Below, piece by piece: positions 24,751 through 32,933 of a stretch of 44,294 bases of DNA. The stretch is from Caldisericia bacterium. Lineage in GTDB: Bacteria > Caldisericota > Caldisericia > B22-G15. Position 1 is the first letter of the stretch, and the number at the start of each line of letters is the position of its first letter. The stretch covers positions 1 to 44,294 of the forward strand of contig JAOAHY010000008.1 in NCBI GenBank assembly GCA_026414995.1, in the 5' to 3' direction. A model generated the notes under the pieces. The model was not told the DNA's origin, ran no database searches, and saw only the letters and a list, made by a program, of their open reading frames with translations. Made by a program: the position numbers and the translations under genes.

Positions 24751-25302
24751 TTAACTTAAAATATCTTTTTCTTTTGCCTTTTCGTGATTTGACAAAATCT
24801 CATTATACTTATCAGTTAACTTTTGAATTTCATCTTGTAATCTATGACTTTCATCTTCTGAAATCTTTTTTTCCTTTTCACTTTTTTTAATTTTTTCAAT
24901 AGCATCTCTTCTTATGTTTCTTATTGATACTCTTCTCTCTTCTGTTAATCTTTTTACAAACTTAACAAGTTCTTGTCTTCTCTCTTCTGAAAGAGGAGGA
25001 AAGAAAATTTTAATTACATTCCCTTCTACCTGAGGGTTAAGTCCTAAATTTGCTTCATTTATTGCTCTTTCAATGTCTTTAATAATATTTTTATCCCATG
25101 GCTCAATAATTATTGTTTGAGGGTTAATTACATTAATTGATGCAACTTGATTTAAAGGAAGTTTCTGACCAAAATACAAGACTCTTATCTCTTCAAGTAT
25201 CACAGGGTTTGCTTTACCTAATCTTATTTTTGAAAACTCTTCAAGTAAATTTTTTTCAACCTTTTTCATTAATGCTTCTGTTTCTTGAATTATCTCTTTC
25301 AT
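24751..25302 (-). CDS. frr: Ribosome recycling factor
   Basis: Splits post-termination ribosomes with EF-G; 183 residues, the normal length. The three-helix-bundle signature is clear: MKKVEKNLLEEFSKIRLGKANP, PLNQVASINVINPQTIIIEPWD, GLNPQVEGNVIKIFFPPLSEE and RRQELVKFVKRLTEERRVS. It follows pyrH with 2 nt between genes in the classical rpsB-tsf-pyrH-frr order. Confidence 0.97.
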   Translation of the reverse strand: MKEIIQETEALMKKVEKNLLEEFSKIRLGKANPVILEEIRVLYFGQKLPLNQVASINVINPQTIIIEPWDKNIIKDIERAINEANLGLNPQVEGNVIKIFFPPLSEERRQELVKFVKRLTEERRVSIRNIRRDAIEKIKKSEKEKKISEDESHRLQDEIQKLTDKYNEILSNHEKAKEKDILS

Positions 25303-25304
25303 AT

Positions 25305-26012
25305 TTATCCTCCCTTAATAATTGTTCCTTCCTCTCCTAATATTGCTTTTATAATACCATCTTTTTTCTTTATATTGAAAACAATTACAGGTATATTTGT
25401 CTCTCTTGAAAGAGAAATTGCGGTTGGATCAAGTGCTCTTAAGTTTTTAATTAAAAATTCTGTAAATGTTATTTCTTTATAAAATTTTGCATCTTTATCT
25501 ATTTTTGGATCTGAAGAGTAAACACCATCAACACTTGTTCCCTTTAATATAACATCAGCACCTATTTCAGACGCTCTAAGTGCCGCTGCTGTATCTGTTG
25601 TAAAATATGGGTTTCCTGTTCCTGCTGCAAAAATAACAATTCTCCCCTTTTCAAGGTGTCTTACAGTTCTTCTTCTTATATATGGTTCACAAACTTCAGT
25701 TAAGGTTAAAGCAGATTGAACTCTTGTCTCTAAGCCCATTTTTTCAAGAATTGATTGAATTAGAAGTGCATTCATAATAGTTGCTATCATTCCAATATAG
25801 TCTGATGTTGCTCTATCTATACCAAGTTTTTCTCCAAGAACACCTCTCCAAATATTTCCACCACCAATAACAATTGAAATTTGGACCCCCATCTCCTTAA
25901 CTTTTTTAATTTGGAGACAGAGGTCCTTTATAAAATCTATATCATACTCCTCTTCTTTATTTCCTTTTAAAGCCTCTCCTGAAATTTTTAAGAGTATTCG
26001 TTTATAATCCAT
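25305..26012 (-). CDS. pyrH: UMP kinase
   Basis: Phosphorylates UMP to UDP; amino-acid-kinase fold, 235 residues. The N-terminal ILLKISGEALKG binds ATP phosphates; SIVIGGGNIWRG and RATSDYIGMIATIMNAL bind UMP; AAGTGNPYFTTDTAAALRA and LKGTSVDGVYSSDPK are diagnostic of bacterial hexameric UMP kinase. It starts immediately after the tsf stop codon. Confidence 0.98.
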   Translation of the reverse strand: MDYKRILLKISGEALKGNKEEEYDIDFIKDLCLQIKKVKEMGVQISIVIGGGNIWRGVLGEKLGIDRATSDYIGMIATIMNALLIQSILEKMGLETRVQSALTLTEVCEPYIRRRTVRHLEKGRIVIFAAGTGNPYFTTDTAAALRASEIGADVILKGTSVDGVYSSDPKIDKDAKFYKEITFTEFLIKNLRALDPTAISLSRETNIPVIVFNIKKKDGIIKAILGEEGTIIKGG

Positions 26013-26609
26013 TTACTCTTTTTCCCCAACCTCAAATCTTACAAATCTTCTTACTGTAATATTTTCTCCAAGTTTTGCAATTGCATCTTTAATAATATCA
26101 ATTACCTTTCTTTTATCATCTCTTATATATGGAAGTTCTAAAAGACAAACTTTTTTATAAAAATCCTCTAATTTTCCTTCAACAATTTTTTCAATTACTT
26201 GAGGAGGTTTATTCATATCTTTTAATTGTTCTCTTATAATTTCTTTTTCTTTTTCAACAACTTCTTGAGGTACATCTTCTCTTGAGATATATTTTGGTGA
26301 ATCAAATGCGATTTGAAGACATAACTCATTCGCAAGTTTTTTGAAATCATCTGTTCTTGCTACAAAATCTGTTTCACAGTTTAGTTCAACCATTACTCCA
26401 ATTCTTCCTCCAAGGTGAATATATGAGTGTATAATTCCTTGTCTTGTTTCTCTTCCAGCTTTTTTCTCTGCTTGTGCAAGACCTTTTTTTCTTAAATATT
26501 CAATTGCTTTTTCAACATCACCTTGAGTTGCCTCAAGTGCCTCTTTGCAATAAGAGATGCTTGCACCAGTTTTCTCTCTTAACTCTTTTATAAGTTCCAT
26601 ATTTGCCAT
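26013..26609 (-). CDS. tsf: Elongation factor Ts (short type)
   Basis: Nucleotide exchange factor for EF-Tu, 198 residues. LREKTGASISYCKEALEATQG is the N-terminal UBA-like domain and GRIGVMVELNCETDFVARTDDF contains the conserved core with the TDFV motif that displaces Mg2+ from EF-Tu. The protein has one core subdomain rather than two, as in Thermus and unlike the about 283-residue E. coli protein. The Shine-Dalgarno AAGGAGG lies at the end of rpsB, 3 nt upstream. Confidence 0.97.
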   Translation of the reverse strand: MANMELIKELREKTGASISYCKEALEATQGDVEKAIEYLRKKGLAQAEKKAGRETRQGIIHSYIHLGGRIGVMVELNCETDFVARTDDFKKLANELCLQIAFDSPKYISREDVPQEVVEKEKEIIREQLKDMNKPPQVIEKIVEGKLEDFYKKVCLLELPYIRDDKRKVIDIIKDAIAKLGENITVRRFVRFEVGEKE

Positions 26610-26612
26610 ATA

Positions 26613-27416
26613 TTATTCCTCCTTTTCTTCAATCTCGTTTTTGTTTAATCCTTCTTTCATAAACTCTTCAATTTCTTCCTCACTTGTTAAGAATAGTTCT
26701 TCAACCTTTTCTTCTTCGCGAGGAATTTCAATAACTTTTCCTTCTTTTCCTTCAATCACAGCATCTGCAATAGCAGAAGTTATTAATTTAATTGCTCTAA
26801 TTGCATCATCATTAGATGGAATTGGAATATCTGCAAGATCTGGATCACAATTTGTATCAACTATTGCAACAACATGTGATTTTACTTTTTTTGCTTCAAT
26901 TATTGCATTAACATCCTTTTTTGTATCAGCAACAAAAATTACCTTTGGAATTTTTGGAATACCTCTTAATCCACCAAATAGTTTAAATAGTTTATCTTTT
27001 TCTCTTTTAAACTCTTTAAGTTCTTTATATGAATATTTTTGTGTATCTCCCCTCTCTTCCATTCTTATCATCTCTTCTAATCTATCTATTCTTTTTCTTA
27101 TCTCATAGAAGTTTGTAAGTAATCCCCCAACCCATCTCTCATTTACATAGTACATTCCGCATCTTTCTGCTTCTTCTTTTACAACTTCCTGTGCTTGTTT
27201 TTTTGTTCCAACAAAAATAATAATTTCACCTTGCCTTATTAGATCTGAGACAAGTTTTGTTGCTCTATCAATTGCTTCTATTGTGTGTCTAAGGTCAAAG
27301 ATGTGAATCCCATTTCTTTCCATAAAAATAAATTTTTTCATCTTAGGATTCCATCTCTTGACCTGGTGTCCGAAGTGTGCACCAACTTCAAGAAGTTGTT
27401 TCATTGTTACTTGCAT
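26613..27416 (-). CDS. rpsB: 30S ribosomal protein S2
   Basis: Ribosomal protein uS2, 267 residues. MKQLLEVGAHFGHQVKRWNPKM, MKKFIFMERNGIHIFDL, YVNERWVGGLLTNF and VAIVDTNCDPDLADIPIPSNDD are diagnostic. The C-terminal about 35 residues are strongly acidic (EEEKVEELFL, EEEIEEFMKEG). The ATG at 27416 is preceded by AAGGAGG 8 nt upstream, and the gene is headed by a structured leader likely to respond to S2 itself. It is the first gene of the 12-gene operon. Confidence 0.98.
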   Translation of the reverse strand: MQVTMKQLLEVGAHFGHQVKRWNPKMKKFIFMERNGIHIFDLRHTIEAIDRATKLVSDLIRQGEIIIFVGTKKQAQEVVKEEAERCGMYYVNERWVGGLLTNFYEIRKRIDRLEEMIRMEERGDTQKYSYKELKEFKREKDKLFKLFGGLRGIPKIPKVIFVADTKKDVNAIIEAKKVKSHVVAIVDTNCDPDLADIPIPSNDDAIRAIKLITSAIADAVIEGKEGKVIEIPREEEKVEELFLTSEEEIEEFMKEGLNKNEIEEKEE

Positions 27417-27449
27417 ATAACATATTCCTCCTTTTAGGTTTTTGTCCTC

Positions 27450-27514
27450 CGCTTCGTCATCTTCTCTTCACACCTCTTGAATTTCAAGAGGCACCTTGAA
27501 GAGAATCAGAAGCG
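27450..27514 (-). ncRNA. Structured 5' leader of rpsB (candidate S2 autoregulatory element)
   Basis: Read on the minus strand, three stacked helices are perfect. The outer one is CGCUUC (27514-27509) with GAAGCG (27455-27450). The middle one is UCUCUUC (27504-27498) with GAAGAGA (27469-27463). The apical one is CCUCUUG (27491-27485) with CAAGAGG (27479-27473), closing a five-base loop. Internal loops of 4/7 and 6/3 nt separate them. It ends 33 nt before the rpsB ATG. Ribosomal protein S2 represses its own mRNA through leader structures in several bacterial groups. Whether this structure matches a described class is not known to me. Confidence 0.8.
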
Positions 27515-27535
27515 TGTGTTTTTAAAATCTAAATC

Positions 27536-27564
27536 TTTATATCATAATTAAACAATAAAATCAA
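27536..27564 (-). promoter_or_regulatory. rpsB operon promoter
   Basis: TTGATT (-35, complement of 27559-27564) and TATAAA (-10, complement of 27536-27541) are separated by 17 bp. The predicted start is near 27529, giving a leader of about 113 nt that contains the three-tier hairpin. Confidence 0.65.
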
Positions 27565-27573
27565 TATAAGATT

Positions 27574-28887
27574 TTATTCCATTACCCAAACCCAAAATGG
27601 TAAAACAAATATTTTTTTATTATCGATATATATTTCATCCTCTTCATCAAGAGTTATTATTTTTAAATTGTCACATTTTAATTCATTAGATGCTTTTTTT
27701 AAGGCATTTATTTCTCTTTCTTTTACTTTTAAGTCATTTATAGAAATTGTAACTTGAATAAGTTCCGTTATTTTACCATCAACTAAAGTTAAAAAATCTA
27801 CTTCGTTTTTATAATAATCTTTATAATAATAAATTTCATATAGTGGGGTTCTTATTTTTCTTTGAATTAATTCAATAAAAACAGCATTTTCTAAAATTCT
27901 TCCCATATCATCACTAAATTTGAAACCATATGCTTTTCTTAAACCAATATCAACAGTATAAATTTTCTTATTAGATAAATTTTGTTCTTTCAATGAATAA
28001 GAAAATTTTTTCAAAAAATAGAATATATTTGAGTCTTCTAAATAAGATATATAGTTAATCAATGTTTTTCTCGAAAGTTGATAATTTGTTTTAAACCATC
28101 TATACAATGAATTAATTGATAACAAAGTAGATACATTAGTAGTTAAATATTTAATTAGTTCTTTTAATAAAAAATTATTTTTAATTCTGTATCTTTCAAT
28201 AAGATCTTTTAAATACATTGTTTCTAAATAATCTTTTAAAATTCTTATTTTGGTTTCTTTATCTTCTTCAATTACGACTTCTGGAAAACCACCAAATTCA
28301 AGATATTGATTGACTAAATTTAATATTTTAAACCTATCCTCAGAATAAATAGTTTTTTTATCAATAATAATATTGTAATATTTAAAAATTTCCCTTATAG
28401 AAAAAGGGAGAATTTCATAATTTATAGCTCTACCTCTTAGTTGTGTAGCTATTTCTTTACTCATAAATTTTGATGATGAACCTGTTAAAAATATTCTAAA
28501 TTTTTGAGTATCATATAATCTTCTTACACCTATTTCCCAATCCTTTACATTTTGTATCTCATCAAAAAATATATAATTTATCTTTTTGTAAAATTCTGGA
28601 TAAAGTTCTTTATATGATTCATAAATAAGCTCTAGACCTTTTGAATCTATTGGAAGAAGGCGAGGATCGTCAAAGTTTAAATATATTATCTGTTCTTTTG
28701 AAACCCCCTTATTTAATAAATTCTTCATAACTTGATAAAGAAAATATGTTTTTCCAGATCTTCTTGGTCCTGTAATTGCTATAATTTTATTTGTGTTAAG
28801 ATTAATATTCAAATCTCTTTCTATTAACCAAGGTAAACTTTTTTCTTGTGATTCCAATATAACTCTTTTTATAATTGTTTTATCCAT
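27574..28887 (-). CDS. AAA_14/DUF4143 ATPase (archaeal-type ATPase family)
   Basis: P-loop ATPase of 437 residues with an N-terminal AAA_14 domain and a C-terminal DUF4143 nuclease-like domain. Walker A is ITGPRRSGKTYFLYQ, Walker B YIFFDEIQNVKDWEIGVR, and sensor 1 FLTGSSSKF. The C-terminal half ends in YYYKDYYKNEVDFLTL, a PD-(D/E)XK-like segment. The function of this widespread family is unknown; members are patchily distributed and often lie alone. ATG 28887 is chosen over the TTG at 28908 because AAGGAGG lies 6 nt upstream. The promoter region carries two copies of an 11-bp direct repeat. Its position upstream of a conserved ribosomal operon, on its own, suggests an acquired gene. Confidence 0.85.
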   Translation of the reverse strand: MDKTIIKRVILESQEKSLPWLIERDLNINLNTNKIIAITGPRRSGKTYFLYQVMKNLLNKGVSKEQIIYLNFDDPRLLPIDSKGLELIYESYKELYPEFYKKINYIFFDEIQNVKDWEIGVRRLYDTQKFRIFLTGSSSKFMSKEIATQLRGRAINYEILPFSIREIFKYYNIIIDKKTIYSEDRFKILNLVNQYLEFGGFPEVVIEEDKETKIRILKDYLETMYLKDLIERYRIKNNFLLKELIKYLTTNVSTLLSINSLYRWFKTNYQLSRKTLINYISYLEDSNIFYFLKKFSYSLKEQNLSNKKIYTVDIGLRKAYGFKFSDDMGRILENAVFIELIQRKIRTPLYEIYYYKDYYKNEVDFLTLVDGKITELIQVTISINDLKVKEREINALKKASNELKCDNLKIITLDEEDEIYIDNKKIFVLPFWVWVME

Positions 28888-28898
28888 GTTGTCCTCCT

Positions 28899-28942
28899 TA
28901 GGGGACAAAATTTTAAAAATATTGTATCATATAGGGGACAAA
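28899..28942. repeat. Direct repeat TAGGGGACAAA at a 33-bp pitch in the ATPase promoter
   Basis: TAGGGGACAAA occurs at 28899-28909 and 28932-28942, exactly 33 bp apart, about three helical turns. Between them are the minus-strand -10 candidates TACAAT (complement of 28921-28926) and TATGAT (complement of 28926-28931). The GGGG-containing unit stands out in very AT-rich intergenic DNA. One copy abuts the ribosome-binding site of the AAA_14 gene. Probably paired sites for a regulator binding one face of the helix; this is inference. Confidence 0.6.
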
Positions 28943-28960
28943 TTTCAAGAAAATTTAAAA

Positions 28961-28969
28961 TGATATAAT
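28961..28969 (+). promoter_or_regulatory. Extended -10 promoter of the D-aminopeptidase gene
   Basis: TGATATAAT is a perfect extended -10 (TG-n-TATAAT). No good -35 is seen at the usual distance. The predicted start, about 28976, gives a 23-nt leader containing GGAGGTG before the GTG start at 28999. Confidence 0.55.
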
Positions 28970-28998
28970 GATAAAGAAATTATTAATGGAGGTGAAAT

Positions 28999-29811
28999 GT
29001 GAAAATTTTTATCTCTGTCGATATGGAAGGAATATCAGGTTTAACTTACTGGAAAGAAAAAGAGGAAAAAATAGAAAAGTTTATGACAGACGAGGTTTTA
29101 GCAGTTATAGATGGTATAAAAGATTTTAATAAAGAAGCAGAAGTTGTTTTATGTGATTCTCATGCTTACGGAAGAAATTTAGATATAAAAAGGATATATG
29201 ATGATGTTAAAATAATTTCTGGTTATCCTAGAGAATTTTATATGATATCAGGAATTGATGATAGTTTTGATGCAGGGATGTTTATAGGTTATCATGCACC
29301 TGTTGGTTCATTAAATGGAGAAATGGATCATACATATTCAAGTTCAACAATATTTGAAGTTAAAATAAATGGAATTTCTATCGGAGAGGCAGAAATAAAT
29401 GGAGCGTTTCTTGGAGAATACAACATTCCAGTTGTTTTAATTTCAGGTGATGATAAGTTAAAAAATTTTTCTCAAAAATTTTTCCCTCAAACAAAATTTG
29501 TTATAACAAAAGAATCTCTTGGTAGATTTTCTGCAAAACTATATCACCCAGATTTAATTCATAAAATATTAAGAGAAGAAGCAAAAAATTCTTTAAAAGA
29601 AATAAAAAATATAAAACCATTAAAATTTGATAAACCTATAAAAATAGAAATAACTTTTATAAACACTTTAATGGCGGAATTTGCATCACTTATCCCATTT
29701 TCAAAAAGAGTAGATGGAAGAACTATTTCATTTGAAAGCACATCTTTTAAGGAGATTTATAATTTTTTAATGGCAAGTTTATCACTTGCCTATAATGCAA
29801 AAAATTTTTAA
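28999..29811 (+). CDS. dppA: M55-family D-aminopeptidase (DppA-like)
   Basis: Zinc-dependent peptidase releasing N-terminal D-amino acids, 270 residues, the family length. The N-terminal KIFISVDMEGISGL gives metal ligands D8 and E10; further ligands are H55 (CDSHAYGRN) and H99 (GYHAPVG), with Glu from SIGEAEINGA at about 130-132. Soluble, no signal peptide. The GTG start has a strong GGAGGTG. S-adenosylhomocysteinase begins 11 nt downstream, so they share a transcript. A role in recycling D-Ala-containing peptides from cell wall or diet is likely; the link with the second gene is unclear. Confidence 0.93.
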   Translation: MKIFISVDMEGISGLTYWKEKEEKIEKFMTDEVLAVIDGIKDFNKEAEVVLCDSHAYGRNLDIKRIYDDVKIISGYPREFYMISGIDDSFDAGMFIGYHAPVGSLNGEMDHTYSSSTIFEVKINGISIGEAEINGAFLGEYNIPVVLISGDDKLKNFSQKFFPQTKFVITKESLGRFSAKLYHPDLIHKILREEAKNSLKEIKNIKPLKFDKPIKIEITFINTLMAEFASLIPFSKRVDGRTISFESTSFKEIYNFLMASLSLAYNAKNF

Positions 29812-29822
29812 AGAGGTTAAAT

Positions 29823-31076
29823 ATGGAGTATGATATTTTAGATATATCATTAAGCGAAAAGGGTTTTAAAAAAATAATTTGGGCTCAAAATGAGATGAAA
29901 GTTTTAGAGGTGATAAAAGAGAAATTTAAAAAAAATTTACCCTTTAAGGGTCTAAAAATAAGTTGTTCTCTTCATATAACTCCTGAGACAGCAAATCTTG
30001 TTATAACTTTAAAAAAAGGAGGAGCAGAAGTTTTTTTGTGTGCTTCAAATCCACTTTCAACAAAAGATGATGTTGCTGCATCATTAGTTAAAGATTTTGA
30101 AATTCCAGTATTTGGAATTAGAGGAGAAGATAAAGAAACTTATTTTAAACACATTGAGAATGTTATATTAAAAGAACCAAATTTAACTGTTGATGATGGA
30201 GGAGACCTTACAGTTATGATACATGAAAATTTTAAAGATAAAACTCAAAAAATAATTGGTGGTACTGAAGAAACAACAACAGGTGTTATTAGATTGAGAA
30301 GTTTAGAGAGAGAAGGAATCCTTCTTTATCCTATCATTGCAGTTAACAATGCAAAAACTAAAAGGTTTTTTGATAACAGATTTGGTACAGGACAATCAAC
30401 AATTGATGGTTTACTTAGAGCAACAAATATTCTTCTTTCAAGTAAAACAGTTGTAGTTTGTGGATTTGGATATTGTGGAAAGGGAATTGCAGAAAGAGCA
30501 AGGGGAATGGGAGCACATGTTATTGTTTGTGAGGTTGATCCTGTGAAAGCACTTGAAGCATATATGGAAGGTTATGAAGTTATGAAAATTGATAAAGCAG
30601 TTCTTTATGGTGATATTTTTATTACAGCAACAGGAAATATAAATGTTATTAAAAAAGAGCACATTTTAAAAATGAAAGATGGAACAATTTTAGGAAACTC
30701 AGGGCACTTTAATGTGGAAATTGATATAAATGGTTTAAATGAAATTACTTTAGAAAAAAATGAGATAAGAGAAAATTTAACTGAGTATAAATTAATTAAT
30801 GGAAAAAAAGTATATTTGATTTCTGAGGGAAGGCTAATGAATTTAGGCGCAGCAGAAGGGCATCCCCCATCAGTTATGGATATGAGTTTTGCAAATCAAG
30901 CTCTTTCTCTTGAATACCTTGTTAAAAATAAAGAGAAACTTTTAAAAAAAGTTTATGATGTACCAGAAGAAATAGATTATGAAGTTGCAAAAATAAAACT
31001 TAAAACTCTTGGCATAGAAATTGATGAATTAACAAAAGAACAAGAAAATTATCTTAAAAGTTGGAAAATTTTATAA
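29823..31076 (+). CDS. ahcY: S-adenosylhomocysteinase
   Basis: NAD-dependent hydrolase splitting S-adenosylhomocysteine into adenosine and homocysteine, completing the SAM methyl cycle. The 417-residue protein has SCSLHITPETANLVITLKKG (substrate), DDGGDLTVMIHE, GTGQSTIDGLLRATN, the NAD-binding VVCGFGYCGKGIAERARGMG and GRLMNLGAAEGHPPSVMDMS. It lacks the C-terminal DHYRY tail of eukaryotic-type enzymes, as in archaeal and Thermotoga-like forms. A GAGGT ribosome-binding site lies before the ATG. It follows the D-aminopeptidase gene closely. Confidence 0.96.
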   Translation: MEYDILDISLSEKGFKKIIWAQNEMKVLEVIKEKFKKNLPFKGLKISCSLHITPETANLVITLKKGGAEVFLCASNPLSTKDDVAASLVKDFEIPVFGIRGEDKETYFKHIENVILKEPNLTVDDGGDLTVMIHENFKDKTQKIIGGTEETTTGVIRLRSLEREGILLYPIIAVNNAKTKRFFDNRFGTGQSTIDGLLRATNILLSSKTVVVCGFGYCGKGIAERARGMGAHVIVCEVDPVKALEAYMEGYEVMKIDKAVLYGDIFITATGNINVIKKEHILKMKDGTILGNSGHFNVEIDINGLNEITLEKNEIRENLTEYKLINGKKVYLISEGRLMNLGAAEGHPPSVMDMSFANQALSLEYLVKNKEKLLKKVYDVPEEIDYEVAKIKLKTLGIEIDELTKEQENYLKSWKIL

Positions 31077-31084
31077 AATAAAAT

Positions 31085-31159
31085 TGGTGGCCCCAGGCGG
31101 AATCGAACCGCCATTGCCGCCTTGAAAGAGCGGTGTCCTAACCGTTAGACGATGAGGCC
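31085..31159 (-). tRNA. tRNA-Glu (anticodon TTC)
   Basis: 75-nt cloverleaf on the minus strand. Acceptor GGCCTCA pairs with TGGGGCC, discriminator A and an encoded CCA (complement of 31085-31087). Anticodon stem CCGCT/GGCGG with loop CTTTCAA gives anticodon TTC. T-arm GGCGG-TTCGATT-CCGCC is intact. It is separated from tRNA-Lys by only 4 nt. The stems are GC-rich in a very AT-rich genome. Confidence 0.97.
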
Positions 31160-31163
31160 ACCA

Positions 31164-31239
31164 TGGTGAGCCGCGCAGGAATCGAACCTGCGACACCCGG
31201 CTTAAAAGGCCGGTGCTCTACCGACTGAGCTAGCGGCCC
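31164..31239 (-). tRNA. tRNA-Lys (anticodon TTT)
   Basis: 76-nt cloverleaf on the minus strand. Acceptor GGGCCGC pairs with GCGGCTC (one G-T), followed by A and encoded CCA (complement of 31164-31166). The D-arm contains GCTCAGTCGGTAGAGC; anticodon stem CCGGC/GCCGG with loop CTTTTAA gives TTT; T-arm GCAGG-TTCGAAT-CCTGC. It is transcribed first, ahead of tRNA-Glu. Confidence 0.97.
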
Positions 31240-31251
31240 AATTTCATATTA

Positions 31252-31279
31252 ATTTTACAAATTATTATAAATAAGTCAA
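31252..31279 (-). promoter_or_regulatory. Promoter of the tRNA-Lys/tRNA-Glu unit
   Basis: TTGACT (-35, complement of 31274-31279) and TAAAAT (-10, complement of 31252-31257) with a 16-bp spacer. The predicted start is about 31245, 6 nt before the mature 5' end of tRNA-Lys. The rest of the gap to phoU (31280-31487) shows no gene, repeat or clear terminator. Confidence 0.7.
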
Positions 31280-31487
31280 GATATTTTATGTTAAAAATCA
31301 TTGAAAAAATATAACTCCTTTTATAAAATAATAAAATTAGGAGAAAGAATTTGGTAATTAAGAATTTAGTTATAAAAAGAATGAAAAACTTCAATGGATG
31401 ATGAATTTATCAAAAGACAAGAGAAAGGAAAAATCAATTCAGGTCATTTGAAAAGGAGAAATAGATTAAGCAAAAAGTATAAGAGAA

Positions 31488-32156
31488 TTAGTATCTTGGT
31501 TTATGAGGATTTGTTTTTATAATTTTTCCTTCAAAAGCATAAATTGTTCTCTCACATAAATTTGTTATGTGGTCACCAATTCTTTCATAGTGTTGGCTAA
31601 TCTGAAGAAGCGCATTTGCTCTTTTTATATTTCTTGGGTCCTCAAGCATGTATGTTAATAGTTCTCTAAAAATTTGCGAATTTAGATCATCAATAAGGTC
31701 ATCTTCTTCAATTGTTATTTTACTTATCTCTATATCTTTTTCTAAAAATCCTTTAATTGCATTATCAAGCATTCTAATACATATATCTTTCATTCTTGGT
31801 AAATCTATTAAAGGTTTTAAATGTGGTTCATCTGCAATAGTCATAGTTATTTCAGCAATATCAACACAGTGATCTGCCATTCTCTCAAGGTCAATGTTAT
31901 CAAATAAAATTGCACTAATTGTTCTTAAACTTTCTGCCTTCGGATCTTGTGTTGCAATTATTTGAAGCGTTTCTTTTTCGAGTTCCATAGATTTTTCATC
32001 AATTAAGTCATCTCTATTAATTACTTCATTACACAAATTTTTATCTCTCTCTTTTAATGCTATAAAAGATTTTTCAATTTGATCTCTCACAATAAGTGAG
32101 AGGTTTACCAACTTCTCTTTTAAATATAAAATCTTCTTTTCTAAAATTTCACTCAT
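31488..32156 (-). CDS. phoU: Phosphate transport regulator PhoU
   Basis: Cytoplasmic regulator that links the Pst transporter to PhoR and shuts the Pho response down when phosphate is ample. The 222-residue protein is all helical, with two PhoU three-helix repeats. Each carries an E/D-rich metal motif: ILFDNIDLERMADHCVDIAE in the first and ALLQISQHYERIGDHITNLCE in the second. It is the last gene of the phoBR-pstSCAB-phoU operon, 18 nt after pstB, with AAGGAGAG upstream. Confidence 0.96.
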   Translation of the reverse strand: MSEILEKKILYLKEKLVNLSLIVRDQIEKSFIALKERDKNLCNEVINRDDLIDEKSMELEKETLQIIATQDPKAESLRTISAILFDNIDLERMADHCVDIAEITMTIADEPHLKPLIDLPRMKDICIRMLDNAIKGFLEKDIEISKITIEEDDLIDDLNSQIFRELLTYMLEDPRNIKRANALLQISQHYERIGDHITNLCERTIYAFEGKIIKTNPHKPRY

Positions 32157-32174
32157 CTTTCATACTCTCCTTTT

Positions 32175-32933
32175 TTATCCAATTTTACCAATAAGATACT
32201 CTTCTGTTTTTTTATTTTTTGGAACAGTAAACAAATCGGTTGTAGTTCCAAACTCAACTAAATCTCCAAGATAAAAGAATGCAGTATAATCAGATACTCT
32301 ACCTGCTTGTCCAATATTATGAGTTACTAATATAATAGTAACACTTTTTTTAAGTTCTATCATAAGTTCTTCAATTTTAAGAGTTGAAATTGGATCAAGA
32401 GCAGATGTTGGTTCATCTAAAAGCAAAATTTCTGGATTCATAGCAAGAGCTCTAGCAATACATAATCTTTGTTGTTGTCCTCCAGAAAGAAAAACTCCTC
32501 TTTTGAAGAGATTATCTTTTACCTCATCCCATAAACCACTTTTTTTGAGTGATTCTTCAACAATTCTATCTTTTTCTTCTTTTGAAAGTTTTACACCTGT
32601 TAAAATGTAACCTGCAATTACATTATCATAAATTGACATTGTTGGAAATGGATTTGGTTTTTGGAAAACCATACCTATTTTTTGTCTTACAATCATAGGG
32701 TCCATTTTGTATATATCTTCTCCATTCAAAAGAATTTCTCCCTCTACTCTTGCTTTAGGAACAAGTTCATGTAATCTATTAAGACATCTTATAAATGTAG
32801 TCTTGCCACAACCTGATGGTCCTAAAATTGAAGTTATTCTATTTCTGTAAATATCTAAATTTATATCATTTAAGACTTTATGTTCTCCAAAATAAGCATT
32901 TAAATTTTTAATTGATAAAATTACATTTTCCAT
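32175..32933 (-). CDS. pstB: Phosphate ABC transporter ATP-binding protein
   Basis: ATPase of the high-affinity phosphate importer, 252 residues, normal length. Walker A is [20 protein letters not shown]; the PstB-specific [18 protein letters not shown] is the Q-loop; signature [16 protein letters not shown]; Walker [33 protein letters not shown] is the switch region. It overlaps pstA by 13 nt, consistent with translational coupling. Confidence 0.98.
   Translation of the reverse strand: MENVILSIKNLNAYFGEHKVLNDINLDIYRNRITSILGPSGCGKTTFIRCLNRLHELVPKARVEGEILLNGEDIYKMDPMIVRQKIGMVFQKPNPFPTMSIYDNVIAGYILTGVKLSKEEKDRIVEESLKKSGLWDEVKDNLFKRGVFLSGGQQQRLCIARALAMNPEILLLDEPTSALDPISTLKIEELMIELKKSVTIILVTHNIGQAGRVSDYTAFFYLGDLVEFGTTTDLFTVPKNKKTEEYLIGKIG

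Noticed and set aside
26557-27108. 183-codon plus-strand frame opposite tsf/rpsB
   Set aside because: Shadow of ribosomal protein genes; Ser/Phe-rich and unlike any protein family.
31394-31522. 42-codon open frame on the plus strand, rich in Lys/Arg, between the tRNAs and phoU
   Set aside because: No ribosome-binding site or promoter, overlaps the end of phoU on the other strand, and resembles no known small protein. AT-rich DNA yields such frames by chance.
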